DNA of 64,000 nt, from contig MKJV01000100.1 of assembly GCA_001942185.1 (NCBI GenBank), positions 1 through 64,000 of the forward strand, written 5' to 3'. The translations under genes were made by a program, and so were the position numbers. Source of the stretch: Pseudonocardia sp. CNS-004. GTDB taxonomy: Bacteria > Actinomycetota > Actinomycetes > Mycobacteriales > Pseudonocardiaceae. Position 1 is the stretch's first letter, and each line of letters starts with the position of its first letter. The notes beneath the pieces were generated by a model, which worked only from the letters and a program-made list of their open reading frames with translations, was not told the DNA's origin and did no database searches. Positions 1-10,783 of the stretch are shown piece by piece.

Positions 1-1
1 G

Positions 2-217
2 TTGCGGTGGCAGGGTCGGCAGCTGCGGGTGGAGATCCGGCCGGGTGAGGCGGAGTACCGGCTGGTCTCGGGTCCGCCGATGCGGCTGCACCACCACGGC
101 GAGCCCGTCGCGCTCGCCGCCGACCCGCAGACGCTGCCGACCCCCGCGCTCGACCCGGTCGACCCGGTGGAGCAGCCCCACGGACGCAGCCCGAAGGCCC
201 GCCACCCCGGCGGCTGA
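2..217 (+). CDS. C-terminal end of a glycoside hydrolase family 65 (maltose/kojibiose/trehalose phosphorylase-type) protein, cut by the window edge
   Basis: Only the last 71 residues are in the window, so the start lies to the left. The visible part reads WQGRQLRVEIRPGEAEYRL followed by a short His-rich segment and GEPV, which matches the small beta-sandwich C-terminal domain that closes GH65 phosphorylases and hydrolases acting on alpha-linked disaccharides. No catalytic residue falls in this fragment, so the substrate cannot be inferred. The stop is TGA at 215-217. The next gene lies on the other strand and converges with it, so this is the end of a rightward transcription unit. Confidence 0.6.
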   Translation: MRWQGRQLRVEIRPGEAEYRLVSGPPMRLHHHGEPVALAADPQTLPTPALDPVDPVEQPHGRSPKARHPGG

Positions 218-295
218 GCGGCGGCGCGCCGACGACGATCAGGTGCCTTCGATCGGGCGCGGGCGTTCGGAATGGGGACACCGGCGCTCATGGGA

Positions 296-1425
296 CTACG
301 CCACGGCGTCGTAGATCGCGCGGACGTAGGCGGCGCTCCGCTCCGAGCCGATGATGCCGGGCGCCATCCGGTTCATCATGTAGGAGAGCGTCATCCGCCT
401 GCCGAGATCCATGATGATCATGGAGCCGCCCCAGCCGCCCCAGAAGCAGATCCGCTCGTCGGGGATCCACGGCAGGTCGAGGGTTCGGGCAGGGCGAAGC
501 CGATGCCCCAGCGCAGCGGGATGCCGAGCACGAGGTCCACCCCGCGGGCCTGCTCGTCGAAGATCAGGTCGATGGTCTGCGGCCGGAGCAGCCGGACGCC
601 GTCCACCTCGCCGCCGCGGGCCACGACGGACAGGATCCGGGCCACCGAGCGGGCGTTGCCGTGTCCGTTGAGCCCGCCCAGGTCGGCCCGGCGCCAGCCC
701 GCCGTGTTCGCGTACGCGGCGTCCATCGCAGGCCCTGAGAAGGTCCTCGCCGCGACGCTGCCCGGCTCCGGCAGCCCGGCCGGCGGGGGCGGCGGGACGA
801 CCGGTGCGATCCGGTCGCCGTCCGCCTCGGAGGCACCGATCCCGAAGTCCGCGCCGAGCGGGCCGGCGATCTCGTCGGCCACGAACCGCTTCAGCGTCCT
901 TCCGGTGATCCGGCGGACCAGCTCGCCGACCAGGTGCCCGAAGTTCGTGGCGTGGTAGCCGGAGGCGCTGCCCGGCTCCCACCACGGAGCCTGCTCGGCG
1001 TACCGCGCGGTGACGGCGTCCCAGTCGTAGAGGTCCTCGACCGCGGCGGGCTGCTCCAGCCCGGAGACCCCGGATGTGTGGGCCAGCAGGTGCCGGACGA
1101 GCACGTCCTCCTTGCCGCCTGCGGCGAACTCCGGCCAGTACCGGGCGACGGGGGCGTGGACGTCCAGCTCGCCCCGGTCGACGAGCACCAGGGCGGCCAG
1201 GCTGGTGACGGTCTTGGTGGTCGACCAGACGTTGGTGATCGTGTGCTCGTCCCACGGCACGGTGCGGGCCTCGTCGCGGAATCCGCCCCACAGGTCGACC
1301 ACCCGCTCACCGTCGACGTCGAGCACCAACGACGCGCCCAGGTCCTCACCGGAGTCGATGTTGCGCTGCAGCGCCTCGCGGGCGGCGTCGAACCGCGGTG
1401 CGCAGCTGCCCTGCAGGTCGGTCAC
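296..1425 (-). CDS. Serine hydrolase / class C beta-lactamase-like (EstB-type), frame interrupted near 480
   Basis: Beta-lactamase-fold serine hydrolase of the esterase B / penicillin-binding-like family, usually an esterase or D-amino-acid-type peptidase and not a resistance enzyme. The nucleophile motif S-T-T-K is at residues 68-71 and the tyrosine box YHATN at 157-161, with AHTSGVSG at 115-122. There is no signal peptide, so it is probably cytosolic. The GTG start at 1425 opens a frame that keeps family sequence to GIGFALPEP. The tail ([17 protein letters not shown] to AIYDAVA, ending 296) is in another frame, so one base was gained or lost near 480. Total length, about 376 residues, is normal for the family. 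Confidence 0.8.
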
Positions 1426-1556
1426 GGGGGGGCTCCTTCTCGTCGGTCTCGGGGGCGGGTCACCGCGGGTCAGAACACGAGGCGGAGGAGGTCCGCAGCT
1501 TCATGGGCGACCGGTCGCCCGGGAGATCAGCTGCACGGTCCGGCGAAACGTAACGC

Positions 1557-1790
1557 ATGCGCCCCGCGTCGGGATCGATGTCGCCGGGACCGTCCAGTTC
1601 GCGCCTCGCGGTGGCCGGTCGCGCCCTACGCGCGAGGGCCCTGAGCGGCACCTCCGATCAGCTCAAGCGCAGGCCGGCCGAGCTGCACACCGGCGACGGG
1701 GACTACGACGACGACACCCGGTCCAAGACGGCGTTCTTCGACCGGACGAACGCCGAGATGTGGACGTGGGCGCGGACCCGGGAGTCCTGA
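1557..1790 (+). pseudogene. Possible remnant of an unidentified gene in the 390-bp gap
   Basis: The 1426-1814 interval has no convincing intact gene. The end of one forward frame (AELHTGDGDYDDDTRSKTA, then FFDRTNAEMWTWARTRES, stop 1788-1790) has ordinary hydrophilic protein composition and lacks the Arg/Pro/Ser bias of shadow frames here, so it may be the C-terminus of a decayed or frameshifted gene. I do not recognise the family and no plausible N-terminus is joined to it. It converges with the UvrA-like gene. Confidence 0.2.
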
Positions 1791-1814
1791 CCCGGGCCTG
1801 CACGGTCCGCCCGG

Positions 1815-4216
1815 TCACGCCCCGACGTACTCCGCCAGGTGCTGCCCGGTGAGCGTCGAGCGGCTGGCGACGAGGTCGGCGGGGGTGCCCTCGAAGACGA
1901 TCCGCCCCCCGTCGTGGCCTGCGCCGGGGCCGAGGTCGATGACCCAGTCGGCGTGCGCCATGACGGCCTGGTGGTGCTCGATGACGATCACCGACTTGCC
2001 GGAGTCGACGAGGCGGTCGAGCAGGCCGAGCAGCTGCTCGACGTCGGCGAGGTGCAGGCCGCTGGTGGGCTCGTCGAGGATGTAGACGCCGCCCTTCTCG
2101 CCCATGCGGGTGGCGAGCTTGAGCCGCTGCCGCTCGCCGCCGGACAGCGTGGTGAGCGGCTGGCCCAGCGAGAGGTAGCCCAGGCCGACGTCGGCGAGCC
2201 GGTCCAGGATCGCGTGCGCCGCCGGGGTGCGGGCCTCGCCGGCCGCGAAGAACTCCAGGGCCTCGCTGACGGGCATCGCGAGCACCTCGCTGATGTCCCG
2301 GCCGCCCAGGCGGTACTCCAGCACCGCGGCCTGGAACCGCTTGCCCTCGCACTCCTCGCAGACGGTGGAGACGGTGTCCATGAACCCCAGCTCGGTGTAG
2401 ATGACACCGGCGCCGTTGCAGGCGGGGCAGGCGCCCTCGGAGTTGGCGCTGAACAGGGCCGGCTTCACCCCGTTGGCCTTCGCGAACGCCTTGCGGACCG
2501 GCTCGAGCAGCCCGGTGTAGGTGGCCGGGTTGCTGCGCCGCGACCCGCGGATGGGGGTCTGGTCGATCGCCACGACGCCTTCCCGTCCGGCGACGGAGCC
2601 GTGGATGAGCGAGCTCTTGCCCGACCCGGCCACGCCGGTGACGGTGACGAGCACGCCGAGCGGGATGTCGACGTCGACACCCTGCAGGTTGTGGGTGGCG
2701 GCGCCGCGCACCTCCAGCGCGCCCGTCGGCGTGCGCACCGACGGCTTGAGCGTCGCGCGGTCGTCGAGGTGGCGCCCGGTGAGCGTGCCGCTGGCGCGCA
2801 GCCCCTCGACGGTGCCCTCGAACACCACCTCACCGCCCGCGGTGCGGCGCCGGGACCGAGGTCGACGACGTGGTCGGCGATCGCGATCGCCTCCGGTTTG
2901 TGCTCCACGACGAGCACCGTGTTGCCCTTGTCGCGCAGCTGGCACAGCAGGTCGTTCATGCGTCGGATGTCGTGCGGGTGCAGGCCGATCGTCGGCTCGT
3001 CGAAGACGTAGGTGACGTCGGTGAGCGCGGAGCCGAGGTGGCGGATGAGCTTCGTGCGCTGCGCCTCGCCGCCCGACAGGGTGCCCGAGGGCCGGTCGAG
3101 CGAGAGGTAGCCCAGCCCGATGTCCACGAACGAGTCGAGGGTGTCGCGCAGGTTCGCCAGCAGCGGTGCCACCGACGGTTCGTCCAGGCCGCGCACCCAT
3201 TCGGCGAGGTCGCTGATCTGCATCGCGCAGGCGTCGGCGATGGAGATGCCGGCGATCTTCGACGACCGGGCCGCCGCGGTGAGCCGGGTGCCCTCGCACT
3301 CGGGGCAGGTGGTGAACGTCGCGATCCGCTCGACGAACGCGCGGATGTGCGGCTGCAGCGAGTCGATGTCCTTCGACAGGTACGACTTCTGGATCTGCGG
3401 GATCACCCCCGAGTACGTCAGGTTGACGCCCTCGACCTTGATCTTGGTGGGCTCCTTGTACAGCAGGTCGTCGAGCTGCTTCTTCGTGAAGTCCCTGATC
3501 GGCTTGTCCGGGTCGAAGTAGCCGCAGCCGCGGTAGATGCGCCCGTACCAGCCGTCCATGCTGTAGCCGGGGATCGTCAGCGCGCCCTCGTTGAGCGACT
3601 TGGTCTCGTCGTAGAGCGCACTGAGATCGATGTCGTTCACCGAGCCCCGGCCCTCGCAGCGCGGGCACATGCCACCGGTGATGCTGAACTCCCGGCGCTC
3701 CTTGATCTTCCGCCCGGCCTTCTCGATGTTCACCGCTCCGGCCCCGCTGATCGAGGCGACGTTGAAGGAGAACGCCTGGGGCGAGCCGATGTGCGGCTGC
3801 CCGAGCCTGCTGAACAGGATGCGCAGCAGCGCGCCGGTGTCGGTGACCGTGCCGACCGTGGAGCGGGGGTTGGCCCCCAGGCGCTCCTGGCCGACGATGA
3901 TCGCCGTCGTCAGCCCGTCGAGCACGTCGACGTCGGGCCGGGCCATGGTGGGCATGAAGCCCTGCACGAACGCGCTATAGGTCTCGTTGATCATCCGCTG
4001 CGACTCGGCGGCGATCGTGGCGAACACCAGTGAGCTCTTGCCCGAGCCGGAGACCCCGGTGAACAGCGTGAGCCTGCGCTTGGGCAGCTCGACGTGCACG
4101 TCCTTGAGGTTGTTCTCCCGCGCACCGACCACCCGGATCAGGTCGTGGCTGTCGGCTGCGTGCGGTGCGGACGGCGGCGTCTGCGCGCTCGTGGCGGTGC
4201 TCGTGGCTGTGCTCAT
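1815..4216 (-). CDS. UvrA-like ABC ATPase (short UvrA2 / drug-resistance type), frame interrupted near 2850
   Basis: Tandem ABC ATPase of the UvrA family, about 800 residues and so shorter than the roughly 950-residue repair UvrA. The first half has Walker A GVSGSGKSS, zinc-finger CPRCEGRGSV, a second cysteine pair CPECEGTR, signature TLSGGEAQR and Walker B VFDEPTIGLHP. The second half has GVAGSGKSS, CPACNGAGV, CEECEGKR, LSGGERQRL and YILDEPTSGLHL. Short UvrA-like proteins of this class occur in actinomycetes next to small-molecule resistance or VOC genes and are thought to protect DNA from intercalators. The ATG at 4216 lies just downstream of the VOC gene, so VOC and UvrA-like are likely co-transcribed from 4628. 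A one-base shift near 2850 separates VVDLGPGA from GGEVVFEGTVEG. Confidence 0.88.
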
Positions 4217-4220
4217 CTGC

Positions 4221-4628
4221 TCACTTCACCTCGAAGATGCGGATCATGTTGCCCGCGGGGTCGCGGAACGCGCAGTCGCGGACGCCCCACGGCTGGTCGG
4301 TCGGCTCCTGGACGACCTCGGCACCGGTCTGCAGCCGCTCGAACGTGCCGTCGAGGTCCTTCGTGGCCAGGTTGATGCCGGCGTAGGTGCCCTTGGCCAT
4401 CATCTCGGTGACCGTGCGGCGCTCGTCGTCGGTGATGCCGGGATCGATGGCGGGCGGCGTCAGGACGATGGAGGTGTCCGGCTGCCCCGCCGGGCCGACC
4501 GTGATCCAGTGCAGGCCCTCGTACTCGACGTCGCCCCGCACCTCGAAGCCGAGGGTGTCGCGGTAGAAGGCCAGGGACTCGGCCGCGTCGTTGTGGGGGA
4601 GGAAGGCCTGGTGAATGGTGATGTCCAT
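4221..4628 (-). CDS. VOC (glyoxalase/bleomycin-resistance) family protein
   Basis: A 135-residue single VOC-fold protein with paired beta-alpha-beta-beta-beta modules: FLPHNDAAESLAFYRDTLGF near the N-terminus and FRDPAGNMIRIFEVK at the end, the usual closing strand with the metal-position glutamate. VOC proteins bind a metal and act as small-molecule lyases, dioxygenases or binding proteins; the substrate here is unknown. The ATG at 4628 is preferred because upstream codons are low-complexity and would run into the AraC gene. It ends 4 bp before the UvrA-like start and follows the AraC regulator on the same strand, an arrangement common in actinomycetes. Confidence 0.85.
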   Translation of the reverse strand: MDITIHQAFLPHNDAAESLAFYRDTLGFEVRGDVEYEGLHWITVGPAGQPDTSIVLTPPAIDPGITDDERRTVTEMMAKGTYAGINLATKDLDGTFERLQTGAEVVQEPTDQPWGVRDCAFRDPAGNMIRIFEVK

Positions 4629-4633
4629 GGCGC

Positions 4634-5083
<450 letters not shown>

Positions 5084-5183
5084 CTGCGGAATCGTGCCAC
5101 GCGTCCGCGGTGCGCCGGAGGCGAGTGTGCTGATCCGGGGCCGGGGTCCGGGTTGAGCGTCACTCGATCGGGTATTAGGTGCC

Positions 5184-5749
5184 ATGACTGATCCGCCGGG
5201 CGGTGGCAGCCGGGCAGACGGGCGCGGCGAGGGCCCGCTGCAGCGCGCCGACCGCAACATGATCGAGCTGCTGCAGGAGCTGCGGGTGGCGCAGACCGGG
5301 GTGCAGATCCTGTTCGCGTTCCTGCTGACGCTCTCGTTCACCGAGCGGTTCGGCTCGATCGACGTCGTCCAGCGCTGGACCTACGTCGTCACCCTGCTCT
5401 GCTCCGTGCTCACCGCAGGCCTGTTCGTGGCCCCGGCGGCCGTGCACCGCATCACGTTCCGGCGAGGGGTGAAGGCGGAGACCGTGCAGATCGGGCACCG
5501 CCTGTTCACCACAGGCCTCGCTGCACTCGCGGTCACGCTCACCGGCTCGGTGCTGCTGGTGCTCGACGTCGCGGTCGGGCGGGAGTTCGCGATCGGCGCG
5601 GCGGCGACGGTCTGCGTCGTGCTGTGCGTGCTGTGGTTCGTGCTGCCGGTGCCGCTGCTGCGCCGCAACGGACGCTCGGCGCCCGGCCCGGACGTCGGCG
5701 AGCTGCCGTCACCCGGCGCGCAGCGCCCCGCCGCCCGTCAGCGCTCTGA
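5184..5749 (+). CDS. DUF6328 family four-helix membrane protein (reading frame runs on to 6053)
   Basis: Small integral membrane protein of unknown function. After a Gly/Arg-rich N-terminus come a conserved helix (RNMIELLQELRVAQTGVQIL) and hydrophobic segments around residues 48-62, 70-88, 110-130 and 135-155 separated by RRGVKAETVQIGHRL. Family members are about 170 residues and stop soon after the last helix. Here the frame continues to 6053 and the extra 100 residues are merely antisense of the sigma factor gene, so the stop was probably lost through a one-base shift after about 5650; a TGA in another frame lies at 5747-5749. The ATG at 5184 faces the AraC gene across a short divergent region. 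Confidence 0.65.
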
Positions 5750-5761
5750 TCCGACGGGCGG

Positions 5762-6628
5762 TCAGCGCTCCTCCTCGGTCATCCGCCGCCGCAGCCGGGC
5801 GAGGGTCTGGGACAGCAGGCGGGAGACGTGCATCTGCGAGATCCCGACCCGGTCGGCGATCTGGGTCTGCGTGAGACCGCCGAAGAAGCGCAGCAGCAGG
5901 ATCGTGCGCTCCCGCTCGGGGAGCTCGTCGAGCAGCGGTGCGAGCGACTCGCGGTACTCGACTTTGTCCAGGTCGGCGTCGACGTCGCCGAGTGTGTCGG
6001 TCAGGGTCGTGTCGGCGCCGGTGACGAGCTCGTCCAGCGAGGCGGCGCGGTAGGCCTGCTGGGCGCTGAGCCCTTCGACGACCTCTTCCGTGGGCAGCCC
6101 GAGGTGCGCGGCGATCTCGCTGGGGCGCGGTGCGCGCCCGAGCTGCTGCGACAGCGGGCCGACCGCGCCGTTGATCGCGCCCTGCAGGTCCTTGAGACGT
6201 CGCGGCACCCGCATCGACCACGTCCGGTCGCGGAAGTGCCTGCGGATCTCGCCGGTGATGGTCGGGACGGCGTAGGACAGGAAGTCGATCCCCCTGGAGG
6301 GCTCGAACCGGTCCACCGCGTTGAGCAGCCCGATCGTGCCGGCCTGTTCGAGGTCGTCGACCGGTTCTCCGCGACCGGAGAACCGCCGCGCGATGTGCTG
6401 CACCACCGGCAGGTAGCCGGTCACGAGCTGGGCGCGCAGCGCGGCCCGTTCGGGGTGGCCCGCGGGTAGGTCGGCGAGCTCGGCGAACAGCGGTGCGAGG
6501 TCGGCGTAGTCGGAGTCGCGGGAGGGGTCGCCGGATGCACGTCCTCCTCGCGTGGGAACGGCCTGGAGGTGCACGCAGAGACCTACCCGCGGGCCGAGAC
6601 CCGGAAACCGGCCCGCTGGTACGTTCAT
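5762..6628 (-). CDS. sigF: SigB/SigF/SigG-type RNA polymerase sigma factor
   Basis: Group 3 sigma-70 factor of about 288 residues directing RNA polymerase to stress or developmental promoters. Region 2 is clear (HIARRFSGRGEPVDDLEQAG, then GLLNAVDRFEPSRGIDFLSY and AVPTITGEIRRHFRDRTW), region 3 includes MRVPRRLKDLQ, and region 4 ends with LPERERTILLLRFFGGLTQ followed by a helix-turn-helix (IADRVGISQMHVSRLLSQTL). No anti-sigma or anti-anti-sigma gene is adjacent. The ATG at 6628 has only a weak AGGG before it, and GTG at 6574 is an alternative. It converges on the DUF6328 gene and diverges from helR with about 45 bp between starts, so the two promoters must overlap coding DNA. Confidence 0.88.
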   Translation of the reverse strand: MNVPAGRFPGLGPRVGLCVHLQAVPTRGGRASGDPSRDSDYADLAPLFAELADLPAGHPERAALRAQLVTGYLPVVQHIARRFSGRGEPVDDLEQAGTIGLLNAVDRFEPSRGIDFLSYAVPTITGEIRRHFRDRTWSMRVPRRLKDLQGAINGAVGPLSQQLGRAPRPSEIAAHLGLPTEEVVEGLSAQQAYRAASLDELVTGADTTLTDTLGDVDADLDKVEYRESLAPLLDELPERERTILLLRFFGGLTQTQIADRVGISQMHVSRLLSQTLARLRRRMTEEER

Positions 6629-6672
6629 AAGTCGCCCTGTCGTTCCGCCATGCCCGCGAAGGTGATCTGCCG

Positions 6673-9019
6673 GTGTCGAACAGCACGTCCCCCGCGGTGC
6701 CGGACGCCCGCGTCCCCGACCAGCTCGAGGACGGGATCGAGCACGAGCGGGCCTACGTCCGCATGCTGTACGAGCGTCTCGACGCCCGCCGGGCCGACAC
6801 GGCCCGCAGGCTCTCCGGCGTGCTGCACGACGAGACCGTCGGCACCCCGCAGGCCCTCACCGAGCGCGACGCCGCGGCCGCCATGTACACCGACCGGCTC
6901 GCCGCGCTGCGCGCCGCGGAGCACGGGCTCGCCTTCGGCAGGCTCGACGTGGAGGACGGCGAGCGCCGCTACGTCGGGCGGCTGGGGCTGCTCGACGAGG
7001 ACAACGAGTACGAGCCGCTGCTGATGGACTGGCGGGCGCCCGCGGCCCGGCCGTTCTACACGGCCACCGCAGCGTCGCCGGAGGGCATCCGGCGCAGGCG
7101 CCACCTGCGCACCCGCCGCCGCGAGGTCACCGCCGTCGACGACGAGGTGCTGGACCTCGACGACGCCACCGCGGTCACCCAGTCCAGCGGCCTGACCAGC
7201 GAGGCCGCCCTGCTCGCCGCCGTCGACGCGCGGCGCACCGGCCGGATGGGCGACATCGTCGCCACGATCCAGGCCGAGCAGGACGCGATCATCCGGTCGA
7301 AGCCGTCCGGGGTGCTGGTGGTGCAGGGTGGGCCCGGCACCGGCAAGACCGCGGTGGCCTGCACCGCGCCGCGTACCTGCTCTACACCCACCGCGACCGG
7401 CTGGCCCGGCGCGGCGTGCTCGTCGTGGGGCCCAACCCCACCTTCCTGTCCTACATCGGGCAGGTCCTGCCCTCGCTCGGCGAGACGAGCGTCGTGCTCG
7501 GCACCGTGGGGCAGCTGCACCCCGGCCTGGACGCGCGGCGCACCGAGCCGGCCGCCGCCGCGGCGGTGAAGGGGCGGGCCGAGATGGCGGCAGTGGTCGC
7601 GGCCGCCGTCCGCGACCGGCAGCAGGTGCCGCGGCGGCCGATCGAGCTCGTGGTGGAGCAGCAGCCGGTGCGCCTGGACCGCGACGTCGCCCATGCCGCC
7701 CGCACCCGTGCGCGCCGCTCCCGCAAACCCCACAACGAGGCCAGGCAGATCTTCCGCAAGGAGGCGGTGCGGCTGCTCGCCGAGCAGGTGGCGCGCACGC
7801 TCACCGGTCCGGGCGGGCGCAACCTGCTCGACGCCGGCGACCTCGCCGACATCCGCGACGAGCTCACCGAGAGCCGCGAGCTCGGTCGCGAGCTCGACGC
7901 GCTGTGGCCGACGCTCTCGCCGGAGCAGCTGCTCACGGACCTGTTCGCCGACCGCAGGCGGCTGAACTCGGTGGCCAGGCGGCTCCCGGCGGCGACCGCG
8001 AGCTCCTGCTGCGCGCCGCACCCGCCGCCGACGCGCCCGCCGACCTGTGCTGGACGCCCGCAGACGTCCCGCTGCTCGACGAGGCCGCCGAGCTGCTCGG
8101 CGACGACGGCTCCGAGGCCGCGGCCCGTGAGGCCGCCGCGCTGCGGGAGGAGGTGCTCTACGCACAGGGTGTGCTCGACGTCCTCGACCTCGAGGAGGAC
8201 CTCGATCCCGAGCTGCTGCGCGCCACCGACGTGGTCGACGCCGACCGGCTGGCCGAGCGTCAGGCCGTGCGCCGCTACGACTCCACCGCGGACCGGGCGG
8301 CCGCCGACCGGGAGTGGACCTACGGGCACGTGATCGTCGACGAGGCGCAGGAGCTCTCGCCGATGGCGTGGCGGCTGGTGATGCGCCGTTGCCCGAGCCG
8401 CTCGATGACCATCGTCGGGGACATCGCCCAGACCGGCGACCTCGCCGGTGCGGGGTCGTGGGACGAGGTGCTCTCGCCGTTCGTCGAGCGCCGCTGGCGG
8501 CTGGAACAGCTCACGGTGAACTACCGGACCCCGGCCGAGATCGCCGACGTCGCCGACGACGTGCTCGCCACCATCGAACCGGGTCTCGCCCCGCCGCGCT
8601 CGGTCCGCAGCGCAGGCGTGCCGCCGCGGGCCGTGCACGCCACCGCCGGCCGGTTGGACGACACCGTCGCGAAGGTGCTCGCCGAGGAGACGGGGGCGGT
8701 CGGCGACGGGCGCACGGCCGTGCTCGTCCCCACCGGCATGCTGGACGCGTTGCGCACCCGGCTGCTCGGTGCCGACGGTGCCGGCGCGGAGGTGGACCTC
8801 ACCGCTCCGGTCGTGGTGCTCCCGGTCAACGCGGCGAAGGGCCTCGAGTTCGACGCCGTGGTGGTGGTGGAGCCGGCCGAGATGCTGGCCGAGTCACCGC
8901 GCGGGGGCGGCGACCTCTACGTCGCCATCACCCGCGCCACCCAGCGCCTCGCGGTGGTGCACGCCGCACCGCTCCCGCCGATGCTGCACCGGTTGCACAG
9001 CGCGCCGGACGGCAGCTGA
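6673..9019 (+). CDS. helR: HelD/HelR-type RNA polymerase recycling ATPase, frame interrupted near 7365 and 7990
   Basis: Superfamily 1 (UvrD/Rep-like) ATPase that binds RNA polymerase; the actinobacterial HelD/HelR class removes stalled or rifamycin-bound polymerase from DNA. The N-terminal coiled coil (EDGIEHERAYVRMLYERLDA) and the EYEPLLMDWRAPAARPFY block are diagnostic. Walker A GGPGTGKTA is at about residue 215, Walker B HVIVDEAQELSPMAW is near 8335, and later helicase motifs include VGDIAQTGD, VNYRTPAEIADV, VNAAKGLEFDAVVV and LYVAITRATQRL. The protein is read in three consecutive frames, with breaks just after Walker A (about 7365) and near 7990. Combined length, about 780 residues, is normal. 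The GTG start at 6673 follows GAAGG. Confidence 0.85.
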
Positions 9020-9046
9020 CCCGGCACGGGGAGACACGCTCCCGAC

Positions 9047-9199
9047 ATGGCCGATGTCCTGCTGTTCCACCACGTCCGGGGGCTCACCCCCGACCGCTAC
9101 GGGTAGGACCGGTACTTGGCGGGCGAGGGCGACCTCGATGCCGCGCAGCTGCTGACCGCGCGGGTCATCGACTTCCTCCGGCGCGTCGACCGGTCCTGA
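9047..9199 (+). pseudogene. Remnant of a dienelactone hydrolase-family gene (internally deleted)
   Basis: The ATG at 9047 begins MADVLLFHHVRGLTPDRYG, close to the N-terminus of actinobacterial dienelactone hydrolase-family proteins, then meets an in-frame TAG at 9104-9106. Beyond the stop the same frame continues with AAQLLTARVIDFLRRVDRS to TGA at 9197-9199, which looks like the C-terminal helix of the same family. About 150 central residues, including the catalytic Cys, Asp and His, are missing. This is best read as a gene scar left by an internal deletion between helR and the convergent SDR gene. Confidence 0.5.
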
Positions 9200-9220
9200 G
9201 CGCTCCTGACGGCGCGATCC

Positions 9221-9987
9221 CTACAGCGGCGTCACGTACGCCCCGGAGATACCGCCGTCCACCAGGAACGTGGACGCCGTGATGAAGCCGGCGTCGTCGC
9301 TGGCGAGGAACGCGACGGTGGACGCGATCTCCTCCGGCTTGGCGAAGCGGCCCATCGGGATGTGCACCAGGCGGCGCTGGGCGCGCTCGGGGTCGGCGGC
9401 GAACAGCTCCTGCAGCAGCGGGGTGTCGACCGGCCCGGGGCACAGCGCGTTGACCCGAATGCCCTCGCGGGCGAACTGCACGCCGAGCTCGCGGGTCATC
9501 GCGAGCACCCCGCCCTTGGAGGCCGTGTAGGAGATCTGGGAGGTCGCAGCACCCATCACCGCCACGAACGACGCGGTGTTGACGATCGCGCCCCGGCCCT
9601 GGCGCTGCATGTGCGGGATCGCCGCCTTGCAGCACAGGAACACCGAGGTCAGGTTGACCTCCTGCACCCGCCGCCAGGCTCGAGGCCGGTGTCGAGGATG
9701 GAGTCGTCGTCCGGCGGGGAGATGCCGGCGTTGTTGAACGCGACGTCCACGCTGCCGTAGGTGTCGACGGCGGCGCCGAACAGCGCCTCGACCTGCTCCG
9801 GCGAGGTGACGTCCGTCTGCACGAAGAGCCCGCCCACCTCGTCCGCGGCGGCCTTGCCCGGGCCGGCGTCGATGTCGCCGACCACCACTCGGGCACCCTC
9901 GGAGGCGAGGCGACGCACCGTGGCGAGCCCGATCCCACTACCCCCACCAGTGACGACCGCGGTGCGGCCGGAGAACCGTTCCGTCAT
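9221..9987 (-). CDS. Short-chain dehydrogenase/reductase, frame interrupted near 9670
   Basis: Classical SDR of about 255 residues, an NAD(P)-dependent alcohol or aldehyde oxidoreductase. The cofactor motif GGGSGIG and the acidic VVVGDID are near the N-terminus and FNNAGIS follows; the second part has VNLTSVFLCCK, catalytic ISYTASKGG (Y and K) and RVNALCPGPVDTPL, ending with VDGGISGAYV. The two parts are in different frames, with a one-base shift near 9670 between SILDTGLE and VQEVNLTS. The start at 9987 lies 20 bp from the palindrome at 10008-10019, so it is probably controlled by the same GntR-type regulator as the amine cluster upstream; it may oxidise a product of that pathway. Confidence 0.82.
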
Positions 9988-10007
9988 GCCGGAGAGCCTA
10001 TGACGGG

Positions 10008-10019
10008 CGGTCTAGACCG
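10008..10019. promoter_or_regulatory. GntR-type operator palindrome upstream of the SDR gene
   Basis: Perfect 12-bp palindrome CGGTCTAGACCG followed by TA. The same 14 bases occur at 15834-15847. The GGTCTAGACC core is that of HutC/DasR-type GntR operators. It sits 20 bp upstream of the SDR start and just past the end of the amidotransferase-type gene. Confidence 0.6.
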
Positions 10020-10031
10020 TAGAAAGCCGCC

Positions 10032-10783
10032 CTATCGGAAGCCGTGTGGAGCCGTACGGCTGTTCTCGGCGGCGGCCCGCACCAGCGCGCTCATCAGGCG
10101 GACGTCCGTCGCCACCTCCTCCGGGTGCCATTGGACGCCCACCACCCACGGGGCACCGGCTCGCTCGACCGCCTCCACGAGCCGTCGGCGGCGCGGCCGG
10201 TCACCACGAGGCCGTCCGCCAGGCGGTCGAGGGCCTGGTGGTGGTGGCAGCGCACGGTCGCGCGCGGGCCGAGGGCGGCGCCGATGCGGCTGCCCGGCTC
10301 CAGCGCCACCTCGACGGTGCCGAAGACGCCGGGGGAGGGGTTGTGCCCGGTGTGGCCCACCGCGTCGGGCACGTGCTGCACCAGGGTGCCGCCCAGCCCC
10401 ACGTTGAGGATCTGCGCGCCCCGGCACACGCCGAGCACCGGGATCCCGCGTTCGAGCGCGCGGTGCAGCACGGCGAGCTCGGCCGCGTCCCGTTCCGGCC
10501 GCGGCGCACCGGTGCGCGGGTGCGGGGCGGCACCGTAGCGATCGGGGCCGACGTCCGGCCCTCCGGCGAGGACGACCGCGTCGAGCCGATCGACCGCGGC
10601 AGCCGACTCCGGGACCGGCGGCAGCAGCACCGGCACGCCGCCGGCCGCGATCACGACGTCGGAGTACGTGCGGGGCAGCAGCACCGCCTCGTGGTCCCAG
10701 ACCCCGTGCCGGGCCTGCTCCCCGTACGCCGTCACCCCGATGACGGGGCGCGGCGGTCCAGGCCTAGAGCCGTTCGAACCCAC
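10032..10783 (-). CDS. Class I glutamine amidotransferase-like gamma-glutamyl hydrolase (PuuD type), frame interrupted near 10180
   Basis: PuuD-like peptidase C26 enzyme that cleaves gamma-glutamyl amide bonds, here of about 250 residues. Motifs include VIGVTAYG at the start, VLAGGPDVGP, the nucleophile elbow VLGVCRGAQ and the distal catalytic pair in VQWHPEEVATD. The last part is in a different frame from the first: the shift falls near 10180, between GRAADGSW and VEAVERAGAPW. The GTG at 10783 overlaps the end of the glutamine synthetase-like gene by 20 bp, so the ligase and the hydrolase are translated from one message. Together they suggest gamma-glutamylation of an amine followed by release of glutamate. 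Confidence 0.85.
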
